A program made the position numbers and the translations under genes. Source: Branchiostoma floridae (Eukaryota > Chordata > Leptocardii > Amphioxiformes > Branchiostomatidae). From it: a stretch of 64,000 bases of DNA. This document shows, piece after piece, positions 1-12,275 of this stretch. The DNA lies in the NCBI RefSeq assembly GCF_000003815.2, contig NC_049982.1, forward strand, positions 15,356,769 to 15,420,768. The letters are read 5' to 3'. Below the pieces are notes generated by a model. That model saw only the letters and a program-made list of their open reading frames with translations. It had not been told where the DNA came from and did not search any database. Every line of letters begins with the position of its first letter. Position 1 is the stretch's first letter.

Positions 1-151
1 CTGTTTATCCAAGTACACCAGCAGGTGGAATTCAAAATGTGAAGGATGTGGTGACTAGAACAGACATGTACCTGATGTCACGTTCAGTCATCGTTAGAAG
101 CTCAGACATCCAGTAAAGCAGCAGGGTTTGATAACCATACTTGTGTTGCAG
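1..151 (+). other. intron of the RasGEF gene (window edge)
   Basis: No open frame joins the first exon. The stretch ends in a T-rich tract with the acceptor AG at 150-151, so it is intronic sequence of the KNDC1-like gene. Confidence 0.6.
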
Positions 152-3100
152 GAGAGAACAAGGCCATGGCCTCCAAGCTGAACAAACAGATCATGGAGAT
201 GTCGGAGAGGCTGGAGTTCCTGGAGTCTGCCAAGAAACATTTGGAGGTGAGATGTCTGTCGATGTACTTACCTGTGACAAAACAGCTTACTTCTTTAAGA
301 ATGATGCTTTATTGAACTGTATAAAAATTCATGCACTAATATATATTCTATGTAATTATGTATGTTTCTGCAATGATTAGTTTCATACTGGATACCCCTA
401 ATGTGTAAGTATTTTACTCCACAGATGCTGTATGCAGAGCAGTGGGGATTGGATCATTCCCTCCTCTACTCCTTTGCCACAAGGTAAGGAATCATTAACA
501 AGTAGAGACAAATGTGCAATAATCATGTATCTGTGTACAATCAGTGTGTATTTATGTGCATATGTACACTTACAGTAGCCCCAACAATTCATTCTTGCAA
601 TGAAGAAAGAAGAAATGTTGTTCAATTCAAAGATATAGATTGGTGCTATATGTGTACTTCCTGATGTCTACTTTGGAGTTTTCTATTCATAATTTATCTT
701 TAGATTTGTCTTCATATTTTGCCATTATCAGTTTTTCTTTCTCTTTCTTCAACAATTTTTCCTAAGTTTTCTTCCTTTATGTTTCCCTGATCTTTTTATG
801 AGTTCCAGACTCCATCTCCACTTGGTATGTTCTACTCCTATTCCTACCTTAATGTTGATTTCTTTCTACTTCAACAACTGTGTGATTTCTGTTAAAATTT
901 AGGAAGGGGATGTCTGGGGGAAATTAAAATGGCTAAAAAAAGTTTTTTTGATGTTTGATTGTGGATGCCCAAAGATGTCTGATCACTTATGTATCTGTGC
1001 TTTGCCCTCAGCACCTCCGCAGAGCCGATGCAGCTCGAGCCTGCTGATGTCAACCCCCTGCTGATGTTCCAGTGGTGTAAGGAGGGGGACGGTGCAGGGG
1101 GGTACGCCCGGGGGACAACGCTGCAGGCTGGCACTCCAGTCGGACTCTTCTCCTACCTGTTTGCTAGGTCAGGCACTTTGTCATTCTTTGTACTTTTACC
1201 TTGTTTCTGCTGTAATCAGTAGAAGTTGAAGCATGTATCAGGGAACAGGATGGAAAGGGCTGAAACATGGTGCTAGACACGACTGTCATGCATTCAGGGT
1301 GCAGAAGCTATGTGCAATTTTAGCTTTTATCTTAAAATGAGAAGTTTAAAGGAAGGAAATCTGTTTTTATGGAGTAGATACATTGTACTGGTTAACTATT
1401 TGTGTAAAAGTCAGAAGCACTAAAAAGAAGGAATTGGTAGCATCTGAGAAAAAAAACCTTAAACATTTTTCAAGAGATTTGAACGGCAAATTTTTCTCCA
1501 GGGATTCCTTGATGGAAGGTTTCATCCACCATTTCTTCTACACCTACCGCTACTTCGCCTGCCCCTCCGAGCTCCTGTCCTTCATCACGGAGAAGTTTCA
1601 CAGCGCCATCAGCGTGTCCGTGGACCAGCTGGACAACAAGGTCCGCGTACACTGTCGCACCATCGACCTGATGCAGGTCTGGGTCGAGGGCTTCTTTGAG
1701 CTGGACTTCAAGCACGATGCAGAGCTGACTGATCGCCTCATGGCCTTTATCAGGAATAAGGTAAAAACCCTCCATCAGAGAGAAGCTTTATTGTTTGTCC
1801 TCTTGATGGTTTGTGAATATAATAACTTGGCATATATGATAAGTTATATATGCCAAGCTGGCCATGTCATTAGAATTAGGAGTTAGACTATTTGATAGAT
1901 CTCTCATTCTATGACTTTCCTATGAAATCATACTGAAGCTTGCTTCTAAACTTTTAAACAAATGGCAATCAGGTACTTGTACATGTAAGTTGTATGCCAG
2001 AGTTTAATTTTGCAGAAGCAGGCTACTTCTGTATTTGAGGTGCTGTGCTGTTGTCATTGCTGACCAAGTTCATATAAGGTGAACATTTGTGTCTGTCCCA
2101 GATCATCCCACTGGACACGCAGGGGGAGAGCCTGCTGCGTCTGACGCAGGCGTGTCAGCAGGGCCGGTACATGGCGCTGAGCGGGACCATGAAGGAGGCG
2201 CCGGAGGAGAACGAGGGAGAACTCTTCCAGATGGTGAACGATCGCATCATCATGGAGCAGCACCAGGCTCTCAAGAAGGTAGGAGGGTTAGACATGCAGC
2301 ACTCTGGTGTAGGTGCAAGATCAATAATCTCCAAGTAGATCTTGTAGCTTAACTCCTTCCCAAGCTTATGATGATATCTTATGCCACCACAAGATCTGCT
2401 TGGAGATTACAAGATCAGGGCTGTCCTCAGTACCTGTCCTTCAGTTCTGGGACAGAAACTTCCTTGATAGGACAGAAATGATATAACCCCATACATTTTT
2501 ATGTCCCAAAAGTGACATGAAACTGTTAAACATGTACTTTAATAAGCTTATAATGACAGATTTAATCAGGAAAATCAACAACGTGGGCCCCCAAACATAT
2601 TGGAGACAGATTAACATATTTTATTTAACATATTGTCTTCTAAGAGTACTTGTATAGGTACATCCCAGTATGTGATGATTCGAACCCATCACTTCTGCAT
2701 GCAGCCAGATCAAAACAAGCTAGTCTCAGTACAGAATTGGTGTGTCACACCAAAGGCCAGTTACATGATGCAGGCACTAACACAGATGTTTCATTTTCAG
2801 ACCAACTCCTTCCGCATCTCCCTGTCGCTGCCCAAGAAGATGCAGGGTCGGCAGGCCAAGCTGGCACGGGCCAACGTCATCTCCTGTCTGAACAACCGGC
2901 GCGACCTGGGGGACGACCAGAGCGTGTACCAGCTGGCCCTGGCGCGGGAGAAGGACGGGTTCACGCTGAGCGAGTACACGTCCCGCACGCTGGCCGAACA
3001 GCTCACGCTGATGGAGCAGGTTGGAAACACTTTTTCCATCCCCATTGTTTAATAAATTGTTTACTGTTGTTCCAGGGAACACAAATTAAGGGGCAAGTGA

Positions 3101-5383
3101 GCAATCTGGAAACATCTCCCAAACTGTGTCATTTGATATACATGTACATGGTGCCTCTGTTGCTTGAAACAGGGACCATGTACATATAGATTGTACACGT
3201 AAATCATTCATACCCTTGTAATTGCAGGGATATGAATAAGTTTGTTGCTAGTTGTATGCAGGAATCTCACATGTAAATGTTGTGTGCTTACAGGAACTTT
3301 TCTCCAAAGCCCACCCCATCCACTACCTGAACTCTCGTGCCCACGGCGTGGGGGTCAGCGGCAACCTGACCAGTCCCAACACGCCACGCACCCAGCGCCT
3401 CGCGGCGGGCTCCCAGGAGCCGGACAGCCCCAGTCTGTTCCACCCGGACAACGTGCAGGACAACTACGTGCTGACGCTGCTGGAGCATGCCCAGAACCTG
3501 AGTCACTGGGTGGGGGCGGAGATCGTCTGCTGTAACAGTGCCAAGTCTCAGCTGGCCGTGCTGACCAAGTTCATCCACGTGGCTAAGGTGGGGACTTACT
3601 GTTCTGTTACTAAGTTACATGTAGGTAGCAGTGGTTTAACAAAGCAGAGTGGTATCCAAACATCTGCATTCCTAGACCACAACTACAAATGCAGTGCTAA
3701 TTAATAACTTTTGGGCATGAAGAAAAAACAGAGATGATAGAATTTAAGATGTAGGAGTTTTAAACGTTTATGATATACTATACATGTTGGTAGCTGATGA
3801 ATCTAGATATCTAATTTTGTATATCAGTAGTTGTCAAGTTGTTGTTCATCTTTACATGTAGATAATTTCATTCTGTAAGGTTGGAGACACAATAGGCTTT
3901 GTTGGTGAGTCCCAGGAAGACATTTTCTGACTGCCATTCCCTTGTGCAGGCTTGTTATGACATGCGGAACTTTGCCACAAGCATCGCAATTCTGGACGCT
4001 CTGGACAACCTGATAGTGCGGCAGCTGCCGGCCTGGCGGAGCCTGCCGTCCAAAGTACTGCAGATCATGGAGGACCTGAATGCTGTGAAGGTGAGAGGGT
4101 GGTTTGTCAAGGTTTTCATGATGTGCTTTACAGACTTCCACCTACCTGTGTCTATGGAGGAAATCCTGCACCTTAGACCTTTGGCCATATGACAAAGCTT
4201 GTATGAAAGCTCCTTGCAAATACATGTAGATGCAAGTCAAAAAGTCGCTATAGCCTGATGTAACTCTCACTGCAAAGTAAAGGAATAGGCATCTTTAAGT
4301 TGCTTAAATGTTGTAAGGGTCGCAACTGGGTCTTGAGGAATCCAAAGTTTCATGTTAAAGATGATTGAATGTGTTGTAGTTGTCCATGACACTGTTAGAG
4401 GATGAGAAAGTATATCTTATTGAGAAAGTATATCTTACTACATGTAGATCTGTGGGAGTGTAGAGCAGGAGTGTAACCTCACCAGACCTAAACATTGTGA
4501 CTTTGTTTCAGGTGATCCTGAAGAGTGACAGTGGCTGCCTGGTGGACGGTGAGAACCACCGCGGACGTGCCACCATCCCCCCCACCCTCCTGTTCCTCAT
4601 GCACGTGCAGCAGCAGGAGATCGGAGCCTTCACCATGGCTAACGGCATGTACAAGTGGGCCAAGCTCAGGTGGGTGGCTCCTCCTTCAGGAGTACAGTAG
4701 GGGTCCTTCCAGTTGTGAGTGGTTCAAAACCTACAGTCCCATGGCCGCACCTGGGGCAATTACTGTCGTATTGAGGTCACCTGAGTGGCACCAAATGGCA
4801 GCTGGCTCCAGACCCTTGCGATTTAGCCCTGCTGATTGTAAGCTCCTCGCAATTCAGCCCCTGGCTGCAAAGAAAGAGTAGTCTGCCCACCTAATAACAA
4901 TAATGATAACAATAACAAGTTTGCTGATTCTGGCATAGCCAACAGACTACTGTTGGGGGAATCAAAGCTGGCAGGAAGATGAAGAAAAGAGCAAGGAAGG
5001 AGTGTTAAGATCATGTGTGATAGTCATCCATTGCAATCACATACTGAATAGTGTCATCTTTCCTTCACATTTTTGATTTTCCAAACAAAGTTTTACACCA
5101 GGCATACCAATGCTGTAAAACACTAACAAATTGAAAATTGCACCTTTCTAGATCAATCGCTCGTCTGATTGACCAGATCCGGCTCTTCAAGGAACACCGC
5201 TTCCAGTTCGAGGCAGACAATGAGCTGCAGCAGTTGCTATGGCAACGCATCCAGGAGTTCCGGGGTCACGACCTCCAGATGCTGGCATCTGAACATGTGA
5301 CCAACTACCACCAGCTGTCGGGCGAGAAGAACTCGCGCAAGTTCCACGACGCACTGAGGAGAGTTAAAGCAACATTCCAGTGA
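152..5383 (+). CDS. KNDC1: RasGEF protein, KNDC1 (very-KIND)-like, 3' part, 10 exons
   Basis: Exons read from the sequence: 152-246, 425-483, 1012-1167, 1502-1760, 2102-2278, 2801-3019, 3294-3587, 3950-4090, 4512-4669, 5152-5383. All have AG/GT borders and matching phases, giving 595 residues and a TGA at 5381-5383. The first exon starts mid-codon, so the gene continues leftward. The product begins with a short coiled-coil-like helix (152-246). A RasGEF-N (REM) segment follows (about 1012-2278, with FIHHFFYTYRYF). A CDC25-type RasGEF catalytic domain (about 2801-5383) follows, with HPIHYLNSR, an NLSHWVGAEIV segment and ACYDMRNFATSIAILDAL. The family swaps GDP for GTP on Ras-type GTPases. KNDC1 is preferred because the catalytic domain ends at the C-terminus and is preceded by REM and a coiled coil. 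KIND domains, which would prove it, are outside the window. A Ser/Pro-rich linker sits inside the exon at 3294-3587. Another RasGEF paralogue remains possible. Confidence 0.72.
4690..4925 (+). repeat. possible retroelement fragment with AAT/AAC-rich tail, in last intron
   Basis: The last intron of the RasGEF gene holds a compact GC-balanced block ending at about 4890-4920 in a simple tail of ATAACA-type units, as seen at the 3' end of short retroelements. No target duplication could be defined by eye, so the call rests on the tail alone. Confidence 0.3.
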
Positions 5384-5576
5384 AGTGGCTTTGAGCAGAC
5401 AAAAATGTCAAATCTTTTACAGACCTTTGAAGTCTTGAGTCGTTGCTGAGAGTTGTGAGTTGCCTTGATAGTAAAATGTGTGGCTTATATTTTGGTGGTG
5501 GATTGAAGAAAATGTATTCTTCACTGTACAAAATGCATTTCTGAAGACTATCGTTCCCTGAACCATTACTGTTCTC

Positions 5577-5735
5577 AGATGTTACTATAGCAACAGCTGG
5601 CATCCTTGATGTGTTACTATGGCAACTGATGACATCCTTAAGGTGTTATTATGACAACACCTGATGTACTGGATGTGTTACTATGGCAACAGCTGGTGTA
5701 CTGGATGTGTCATTATAGCAACTCTTATAGCTACA
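5577..5735 (+). repeat. minisatellite, about 5 units of 30-37 bp, in the 3' UTR
   Basis: Units share the core GTGTTACTATGGCAAC followed by (A)GCTGG and ATCCTT or ACTGGAT. Copies start near 5579, 5611, 5644, 5675 and 5706. The later units are diverged by substitutions rather than phase slips. Confidence 0.6.
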
Positions 5736-6242
5736 TTTTGTATATTTCAGTATTTCCTAGAAGGAGGGCCTAGTACTTACATGTTCTGCTGTACATGTAG
5801 TTCTTGAACCTTTTACAAGTGTATTTTGATCAGGCTCCATAAGACAAGAATGGAAGACTTGTTGACAAAAGCATAGACATTTGTAACATGAAAGAAGGTA
5901 CACCAGATTTGAACCTACACCCCTGGATGTCCTGGTACACTAACAGTGTGTACAGCTCTAGTGTTGCAGTTAAGATGGCTGGTATGATGTATATGTATAG
6001 TGCTGCCACCATGGCCTTCTTGTGAGAACACTAATAGCATACGCATTGACTTCTAAGAGCTATGTACAACAGAACAGCAGATAGAGTAAAGAGTAAGGGT
6101 ACACCTGAACTGCACCAATGAAAAGTGCTGTGCTAGAAATGCTAGGTTGTGGCTACGTATACGATACTAGAGCTGGTCTCCACAATACGTCATGAGGATT
6201 TTAGGAGGTATTTAGGCCACATGGTTGAGCTGGGAGATCAAC

Positions 6243-6480
6243 TGACATGTCACAGTAAGGTAGCACAAACATGATCATGAAAGTATCTCAATAATGGCTG
6301 GTAAGCCCTGCAAGCTGCTGGTATTACAGCCTACAGGTACTGACAAGTCACAGTAAGGTACATGTAGCACAGTGATCATGAAAGTAATGGTAATGGTTTA
6401 TGGAATCGAAACTCATAGCAGCCAAAAAGGCTAATAATGGATGGTAAGCCCTTCAAGCTGCAGGTGTTATAGGTACTGTG
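6243..6480 (+). repeat. tandem duplication of about 100 bp, second copy interrupted
   Basis: Both copies start with GTCACAGTAAGGTA, contain TGATCATGAAAGTA, then TGGTAAGCCCT, CAAGCTGC and TAGGTACTG or CAGGTACTG. The second copy carries about 45 extra bases (about 6392-6437), ending in a motif like the GGCTAA ends at 8440-8475 and 22440-22473. Confidence 0.55.
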
Positions 6481-8037
6481 TTATAACTGCTGCAGTTTGG
6501 ACAGTTCCCTTAGACCTTCTCTTCTTAATGAAATTTTGTGTCATCAGCTTAAGAAGTATTTTATTAACTGTCTGATCTCTCAAAAGAACAGAAAAATTCT
6601 GTTTGTCCAGGGGAAGTCTTTTTCAAGACAGGTTCTGTACATTTTTTTTTCTGAACACCAATTTTATGTTGCCATGGAAACCTAAAAGTAACCTTGACCT
6701 TACATGACCTATGGTGTAATGGTACAGAGATGCCATGGGCCTGATAACTGATTGTTTGTTAGTTTAATTTTTGACTAGATCAGCATCTAAAACATACAGC
6801 TCAGAAGACATAATTACCACTGCAATTGTTACAGGACATTAACTACATTGTGTAGAAGTCAGTCATTGCACTGTCCCATTTTTCAAAAGTACTACGACGT
6901 CACAAGCCATGATAACAGTGCTATGTACAGTCTTGTGAAATATTTGTATATTCTAGAGTAATGTTATATGGTAGAGGACTTCTCTACATTTGTGAGGATT
7001 GAGAAGTTTGTTGTGTATGCAACCTTTGTATATTGTAAATGTAGCCAAGGGTGCCAAAACTTGAGAGAGCTATCCTCAGTATGTAAAATGTGTTGTACCA
7101 TAGCATAGCCAAGAGTAACTGTACTATATTATTGATTTGATATGTACATGTATACTGTCACATCAGTCAGAGAATCTTTATACTTATCTCATGTAAAGTG
7201 GTGTAGATATAGTTTTTTTGTTTGTTTTAAAATGTCTTTTGCTCTATTTTTGGTACTATTTAACTTTTTTATGTTGCATGAGTGTGGTGTTTTTGTAAGG
7301 CTTAGCTTTAAGGCAAAGGTAATGTTTGAGCTAGGGTATTGTTTTGTAATTCTTAAATCAGGGCATTGTTATTGACTCTTGCCAGATACTAATGTTAACT
7401 GTTTATTTATTCCAATAGATTGAAGAAATGGTGTTTTCTTGTGTTTTATTTTCTTAGTTGTAAAATTCCCTTCAGTTAGAAACTGAACATTACTGGGAGA
7501 CTTCAAACCTCTACAAAAACAGTTTACTTTCCTCATGGGATTCACATGCTTTCAACTGCCAATATGCAATTTAAAAGAAAGCTGCCATTCTTATCAAACA
7601 TATATCAGAACCTTGCTGGACACCCTGGCCATATCCTCTATTTGTAGCCATCCCAATGGCCGCAGTGTGCAATGTGTTCGGCACAGTATGTGCTGAAATA
7701 TTTTCAGTCGTCAGAGGACGCTTTTGGTCGTAGGGAGGAGCATGAGCACCCTTGCCACGATATACAAATGTACGTATATAGCACCAATCGTACAAAAACG
7801 TCGTGTGTATATGTACATTTTAATAGCATTGTATGTTTTACATATCCATGCAGAGCTTTCCAATCAAGTTCGCTTTTGCCAGTTTATCGTCACGCTATTT
7901 CTATTTTTGACACGTCTGATTCAGATCAACCCCCGCTGCTAAATCACAGGAAAGCACTTTGAACGTGTGTTGCCAGATATGTTACATCTACAGAGAATAA
8001 ACGTTCCGCCATGTCACAGTCGCCCCCGCAAAGGCGG

Positions 8038-8190
8038 TGGAAGGGACACTGCTGTAGAAGCTGTGGTGTACTGATTATGATATCAAGTTCACCAAACCCA
8101 CGGAGGTCCACATAGCACCGGGTTAGGGTTGTGTTGAACTTGATAATATAATCAGTACAGCGCATCTTCTACTGCAATGTCCCTTCCAGC
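8038..8190. mobile_element. foldback (MITE-like) element, about 150 bp
   Basis: The left arm (about 8038-8089) and right arm (about 8138-8190) are near-perfect inverted repeats. They share GGAAGGGACA, TGTAGAAG or AGTAGAAG, TGTACTGATTAT and ATCAAGTTCA. The loop is only about 45 bp. There is no coding capacity, and no target duplication is clear. Confidence 0.7.
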
Positions 8191-9082
8191 GTGGACCTTA
8201 CTCAAGGTTTCGGCATTAGTAAACACCCTCCATTAAATCTAAAAGCCTGACAGGTAAACATTGCATATTTAGGTCCCTCAACCTGCTAGATACTAGTAGA
8301 ATACTCATAGCGAGGGAAAGACGAGCCTGGAAACTGACAGCTCTCGATCTTCACTAGGTGAGGTGGCATTCTCACTGCACTTGGGGTACCGGTGCGGCAC
8401 TGCGGGGTTCGAAGCTCCACGAATTTCAGAGATAAATAAGTTTTATTGAAAATTCTTGCCCGAGGGCTAAATGGTTATATACAAATACAAATAACACTAT
8501 AGTAAGCGACTACTCTAGTCTAACTTAAACTAGTTAAAGATGTAACTTATTGGGTTTGACTTCTTTTTCTGAGACAGTGGAAGACGAAAGATCCCACTTT
8601 TTCTGTAATGTGTGGTTTTTGCGACGTTAAAAGGAGAGTAGACTAGTTTTCTTTTTGTCTGTAAACGTGGAGATATTAGGATAAAGAACGAATTTTCTTA
8701 CGTTTTGTATATTTTGTTATCTTCCAAGTCACACTTTTACGTATTACGCAATATCTGAATTATGAAAAATCACACAACAGTGCCCCAAGTGCAGTGCCAT
8801 AACACATGTAGGTATTACATCCCCGGCAAGGAAAGTGCGTTTGCTTGAAAGCGTTCTTTCAACTTGGAGGTAATCATACTCTTCAGAGTTCGCAGTCTAC
8901 TGACCCCACTGCTCACGTTTTCATGCCATTTCAACCAAGAGAATACAATTAACCACAAGTAGATGACGATCGTTTTGCTCAATTATGAATGTTAGGACTT
9001 ATTTTTCATATGACCAGCGTCCTTGATATGACAACATGGACAGGGTGCGTAAACTAACCAGGTTGTATAATCTCTCCCCTGG
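8191..9082. other. non-coding stretch with a shared repeat end
   Basis: No gene seen. At about 8438-8475 it has TTTTATTGAAAATTCTTGCC followed by CGAGGGCTAA. The same motif recurs at 22432-22473 and, more diverged, at 6398-6437. This suggests the end of a dispersed retroelement family read in antisense. Confidence 0.4.
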
Positions 9083-9298
9083 AGAATAAGCTAGCCTCCT
9101 TCACCGGCGTCTCTAGGGCCTTGGCGAAAGTTGTTTTAGGGGGGAGTGGACATCGATTCGCGATTTTTATCCGGGAATACGACGGGAAAGGAAAATATGC
9201 CGGGAAAGGATAAATGCCAGGAGAGGAATATATACCAGGGGGCCGGTACAAGCCAAGGCCCTAGAGACGCGGGTGAAGGAGCCGAGGCTAAGAATAAG
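9083..9298. mobile_element. 200-bp foldback element with 8-bp target duplication
   Basis: Terminal inverted repeats of about 40 bp (9091-9125 and 9252-9290) share CTTCACC(G/C)GCGTCTC and TAGGGCCTTGGC. The element starts CTAGCCTC and ends GAGGCTA. It is flanked by the direct repeat AGAATAAG at 9083-9090 and 9291-9298. The 8-bp duplication fits the hAT superfamily. It has no open frame, so it would be non-autonomous. Confidence 0.75.
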
Positions 9299-12120
9299 CA
9301 CCGGTATCGATCCTAAACTGGGGACTGTCCGATCAAAAGTTAAGGTTCTGCTTCTTCTAGACGTTTTTCGACGTTTTCGTATTTTTTTTCCATTGTCAGT
9401 TGTTTCTTGTTGTCCACCGCCAATTTCGCCTAACCTCTGCTTGGAGAGTAGAATTGGGAACTCCTCCGTGACGGGCTCCCACATATGGGTCTAGTTAACC
9501 CCGGACAATGTGGGGGTCACTCGTCAGATGGTCTCGTCCATTATTGCCAAGACCGGACTAGAAGTGTATTTAATACTTTTAACGATCGATTGGAAAGAAA
9601 TACTGGCAAAGTAAAGATAAAGAACGATCAGAAATTTATCTTGAGAGACCTATTGTTACATAATCAAGCATGCTGTCAACTCTGCAATTTCAGAGAATAT
9701 CACTTTCTCCCCCCTCTGTTATAATCGTCATTTCTTACAACAAACCAGCTGACAAACTGATGACAGTTCATGCCCTACTCATCGGTACTTGTCCCCCGTA
9801 TTGTATATTGTCTTTTACTCTGCACGTTTCGCTCTGATGTCTCACATGTAACGTCGCTAAGGGTTACATGGGGTTTGGTCAACACTAGCCGACCGTGGAG
9901 TAGTGAAGCCGTGGGCGCGGTTGTCGTCACAGCTGCTGAAAGAGAATCAGGTCAGCCAAGGGACGGGTGGACCTCTGGGAGGGTTAGCCGGGATATTTTC
10001 TGTATCCTACGGCCCTTTGTTTGTGGTATGTGTCCCGTTAGTCGTTGGATTGTCTCCAAATAACTCACATGATCGAAGGAAATCGAGTTAGTGAACGAGA
10101 AAAGCCTAATTTAGACACAAAGTAGAGAAGGGGCGAGACGTGGGTACTGGTCACGGGGACGTTGTGGGCAGATGGTGAGCAGTTCTCCTTGGCTACAGGG
10201 CACCACCACACCGCTGGTCTGAACGGTAAGGCGAGCGCTTCATCCCAACTGGCATAGATTTATCATATGTGGTTTGCGAATGAAGTATTGTTAGGAGAAG
10301 AATTTCCCAACGTTTGCAGACAAATGTTCTCATGCACATGTCTGAGGACTGGACTGCTAGGCTACCGATACTTTTTTGTCAAGGTGTGCATGGACAGTGT
10401 CAACCAGGCAAATCTCTGGACAATATTATTTGTCATATTAATTCGTGGTAATTGGTATTACACCGACCACAAGAAAGTGTGACGCATCACTTTTCTTTGT
10501 TTTAGACCGCTCTCAAATGAATGGCTGGTTTGATTTCAATTCAAGTTCACTGGATATTGTTGCCTGTAAAACAAGTTTAACTGTGTCGGGTTACTTGGAG
10601 AACCTACCCGATCTTTACCGCGTACGTCTGTGCAGTAACTGCACATATTTATGCAATTACAGTTCCATGAAATATAAGTTGTAAAACTGTAGGACTCTTA
10701 TTGCGACCTTTACGATATCATGGTTGCGAGTTTTACGAACGATGTCTGCATGTTTATATAGTTTTGTGACTACGACGGCAAACATGTCCCTCTCTCTCTA
10801 TTTTCCTCTCCCTCTACGGAATGTTCCGTTCAGTCAGTATGTAGCGAGATCGTCAACCTGTTCGCACATGTATGCCAACTCGCCTCGCCTTGATAGAAGT
10901 ATCGTATGTCAAACTTTGGCATATTTCAAACAGTACTGTACAGATCTGTACATAGTGAATGGGCTGCTAGGGGCGCAACACTGGCTTGGTTGAACAGATG
11001 AGTGAACGGGGCAAATGTTTCACAGTTGAGCACACGTTAGCTGCTGTGTGTTTTCCGTGACGACATTGTTTGCTTTACGCAATCCTTGTTTACCTCCGAT
11101 ATGGTTTCTCCCGGTTCATCGGAATCTTTTGATCTGTGTGTCGACAGTCACCTGGTAACTGCTATTTATGTCCATCAATGTGACCAGTTTCTGTCCACCA
11201 AGCAGTGTGACGAAAAAGGAGGTGGATCGAAGGGAGTCAATCAGCTGCGGCAATACTAGTATTTCCTCCAAACCGAGACAGATCTACCACTGGGACGCCT
11301 TAATATTACATTATTGCCTGCAAAATATCGTTAGGCTTGTGTTCATTGATAGAATCATCCGCAATTATGCTGTTTAAATCTAATTGCACGTATCATAGAT
11401 TTTATGGCCTCTTCTTGTTTTGCATACAGGTAGTGCACTTTGGTCGAAGCAGTAGTAAACCCTCTTACTGCATATATTTTTCTTCACCTGTTTAAGGTTT
11501 ACAAATAGATTTACACGTTCTGAAATTAGATGTTACCTGCATTGTATTAGTAGCTAGTTTTCTATTGGATGTCAATAACAAGATGATGCAGGACCATCTG
11601 CCGCGCAGATCTATTACAAATTTACGTTGCCTTTGCTTCTCACACAGGTTTGTTTGATGGACACTCCAGCAGACGACATAGTCCCTGGTTGTTTGGTTAG
11701 GTCTTCGAAATGACAGGGAAAATGTATGAATGATCGCATTAGTAGCCGAAGAGGTCGATGTGAAATTCTTCTGGTCGTTACTATTGGTATCAGGTTTAAC
11801 ACAGACCACCGGCTCCGTCTCTGAACTAAATTACTCCTCCGAGATTATACAGTCGACAGTTTTGAACCCGCTATAAGTCTGCCTTGATTTGTTTGTTGTT
11901 TTTTGCCTTGATCTCGGATACGACGTGCTAGTTTTGTATATTTGCGTACGACGTTCTCACACGATAACTTGAACATACATACAGTAACGTTACACCAAGA
12001 ATTCAGGATTTCGGAGGTTAAGTGTTGTTGTACAGGACCCATGTGTCAACCTTTTGAAAGTACACCAGCTGTACGATCCACGCATGCACAGACACCACCT
12101 ATGTGTCTGTCTATAATCCC
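9299..12120. other. intergenic sequence, nothing recognised
   Basis: About 2.8 kb with only short open frames (under 110 codons) that have no recognisable domains or consistent splice borders. A single copy of the CCTCTGCTTGGAGAG motif lies near 9435-9452, related to the inverted repeats at 15411 and 20291. Confidence 0.5.
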
Positions 12121-12124
12121 TTCT

Positions 12125-12275
12125 ACACTAGGGGGGGACACTATTTTGCAAAAATGCAGTTTTTGATGAAATACGCCCCTAGAAATATGGAGACGGTCCA
12201 TCTGAATATGAAAATGCAAAAATTTTGTAAATCTTTGATTGCTAACCCCCCTGTACATGCCCCCTGAAGTTTTTA
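12125..12275. repeat. dispersed repeat, copy 1 of 2 (inverted relative to 14628)
   Basis: It contains ACACTAGGGGGGGACA, then an A-rich middle, then CTAACCCCCCTGTACATG and CCCCCTGAAG. The reverse complement of 14628-14775 shows the same blocks in the same order, at about 80 percent identity by eye. Confidence 0.6.

Larger units (their letters stand above)
5384..8005 (+). other. RasGEF 3' UTR and downstream sequence
   Basis: About 2.6 kb of AT-rich non-coding sequence follows the stop codon. An AATAAA hexamer at about 7995-8000 could end the transcript, but it has no clear GU-rich follow-up. The block contains a minisatellite (5577-5735), a duplicated segment (6243-6480) and long T-rich runs. 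No open frame here looks like a gene. Confidence 0.4.

Noticed and set aside
2676-2692. tRNA B-box-like GGGTTCGAATC on the minus strand
   Set aside because: No acceptor stem, D-arm or anticodon arm can be folded around it.
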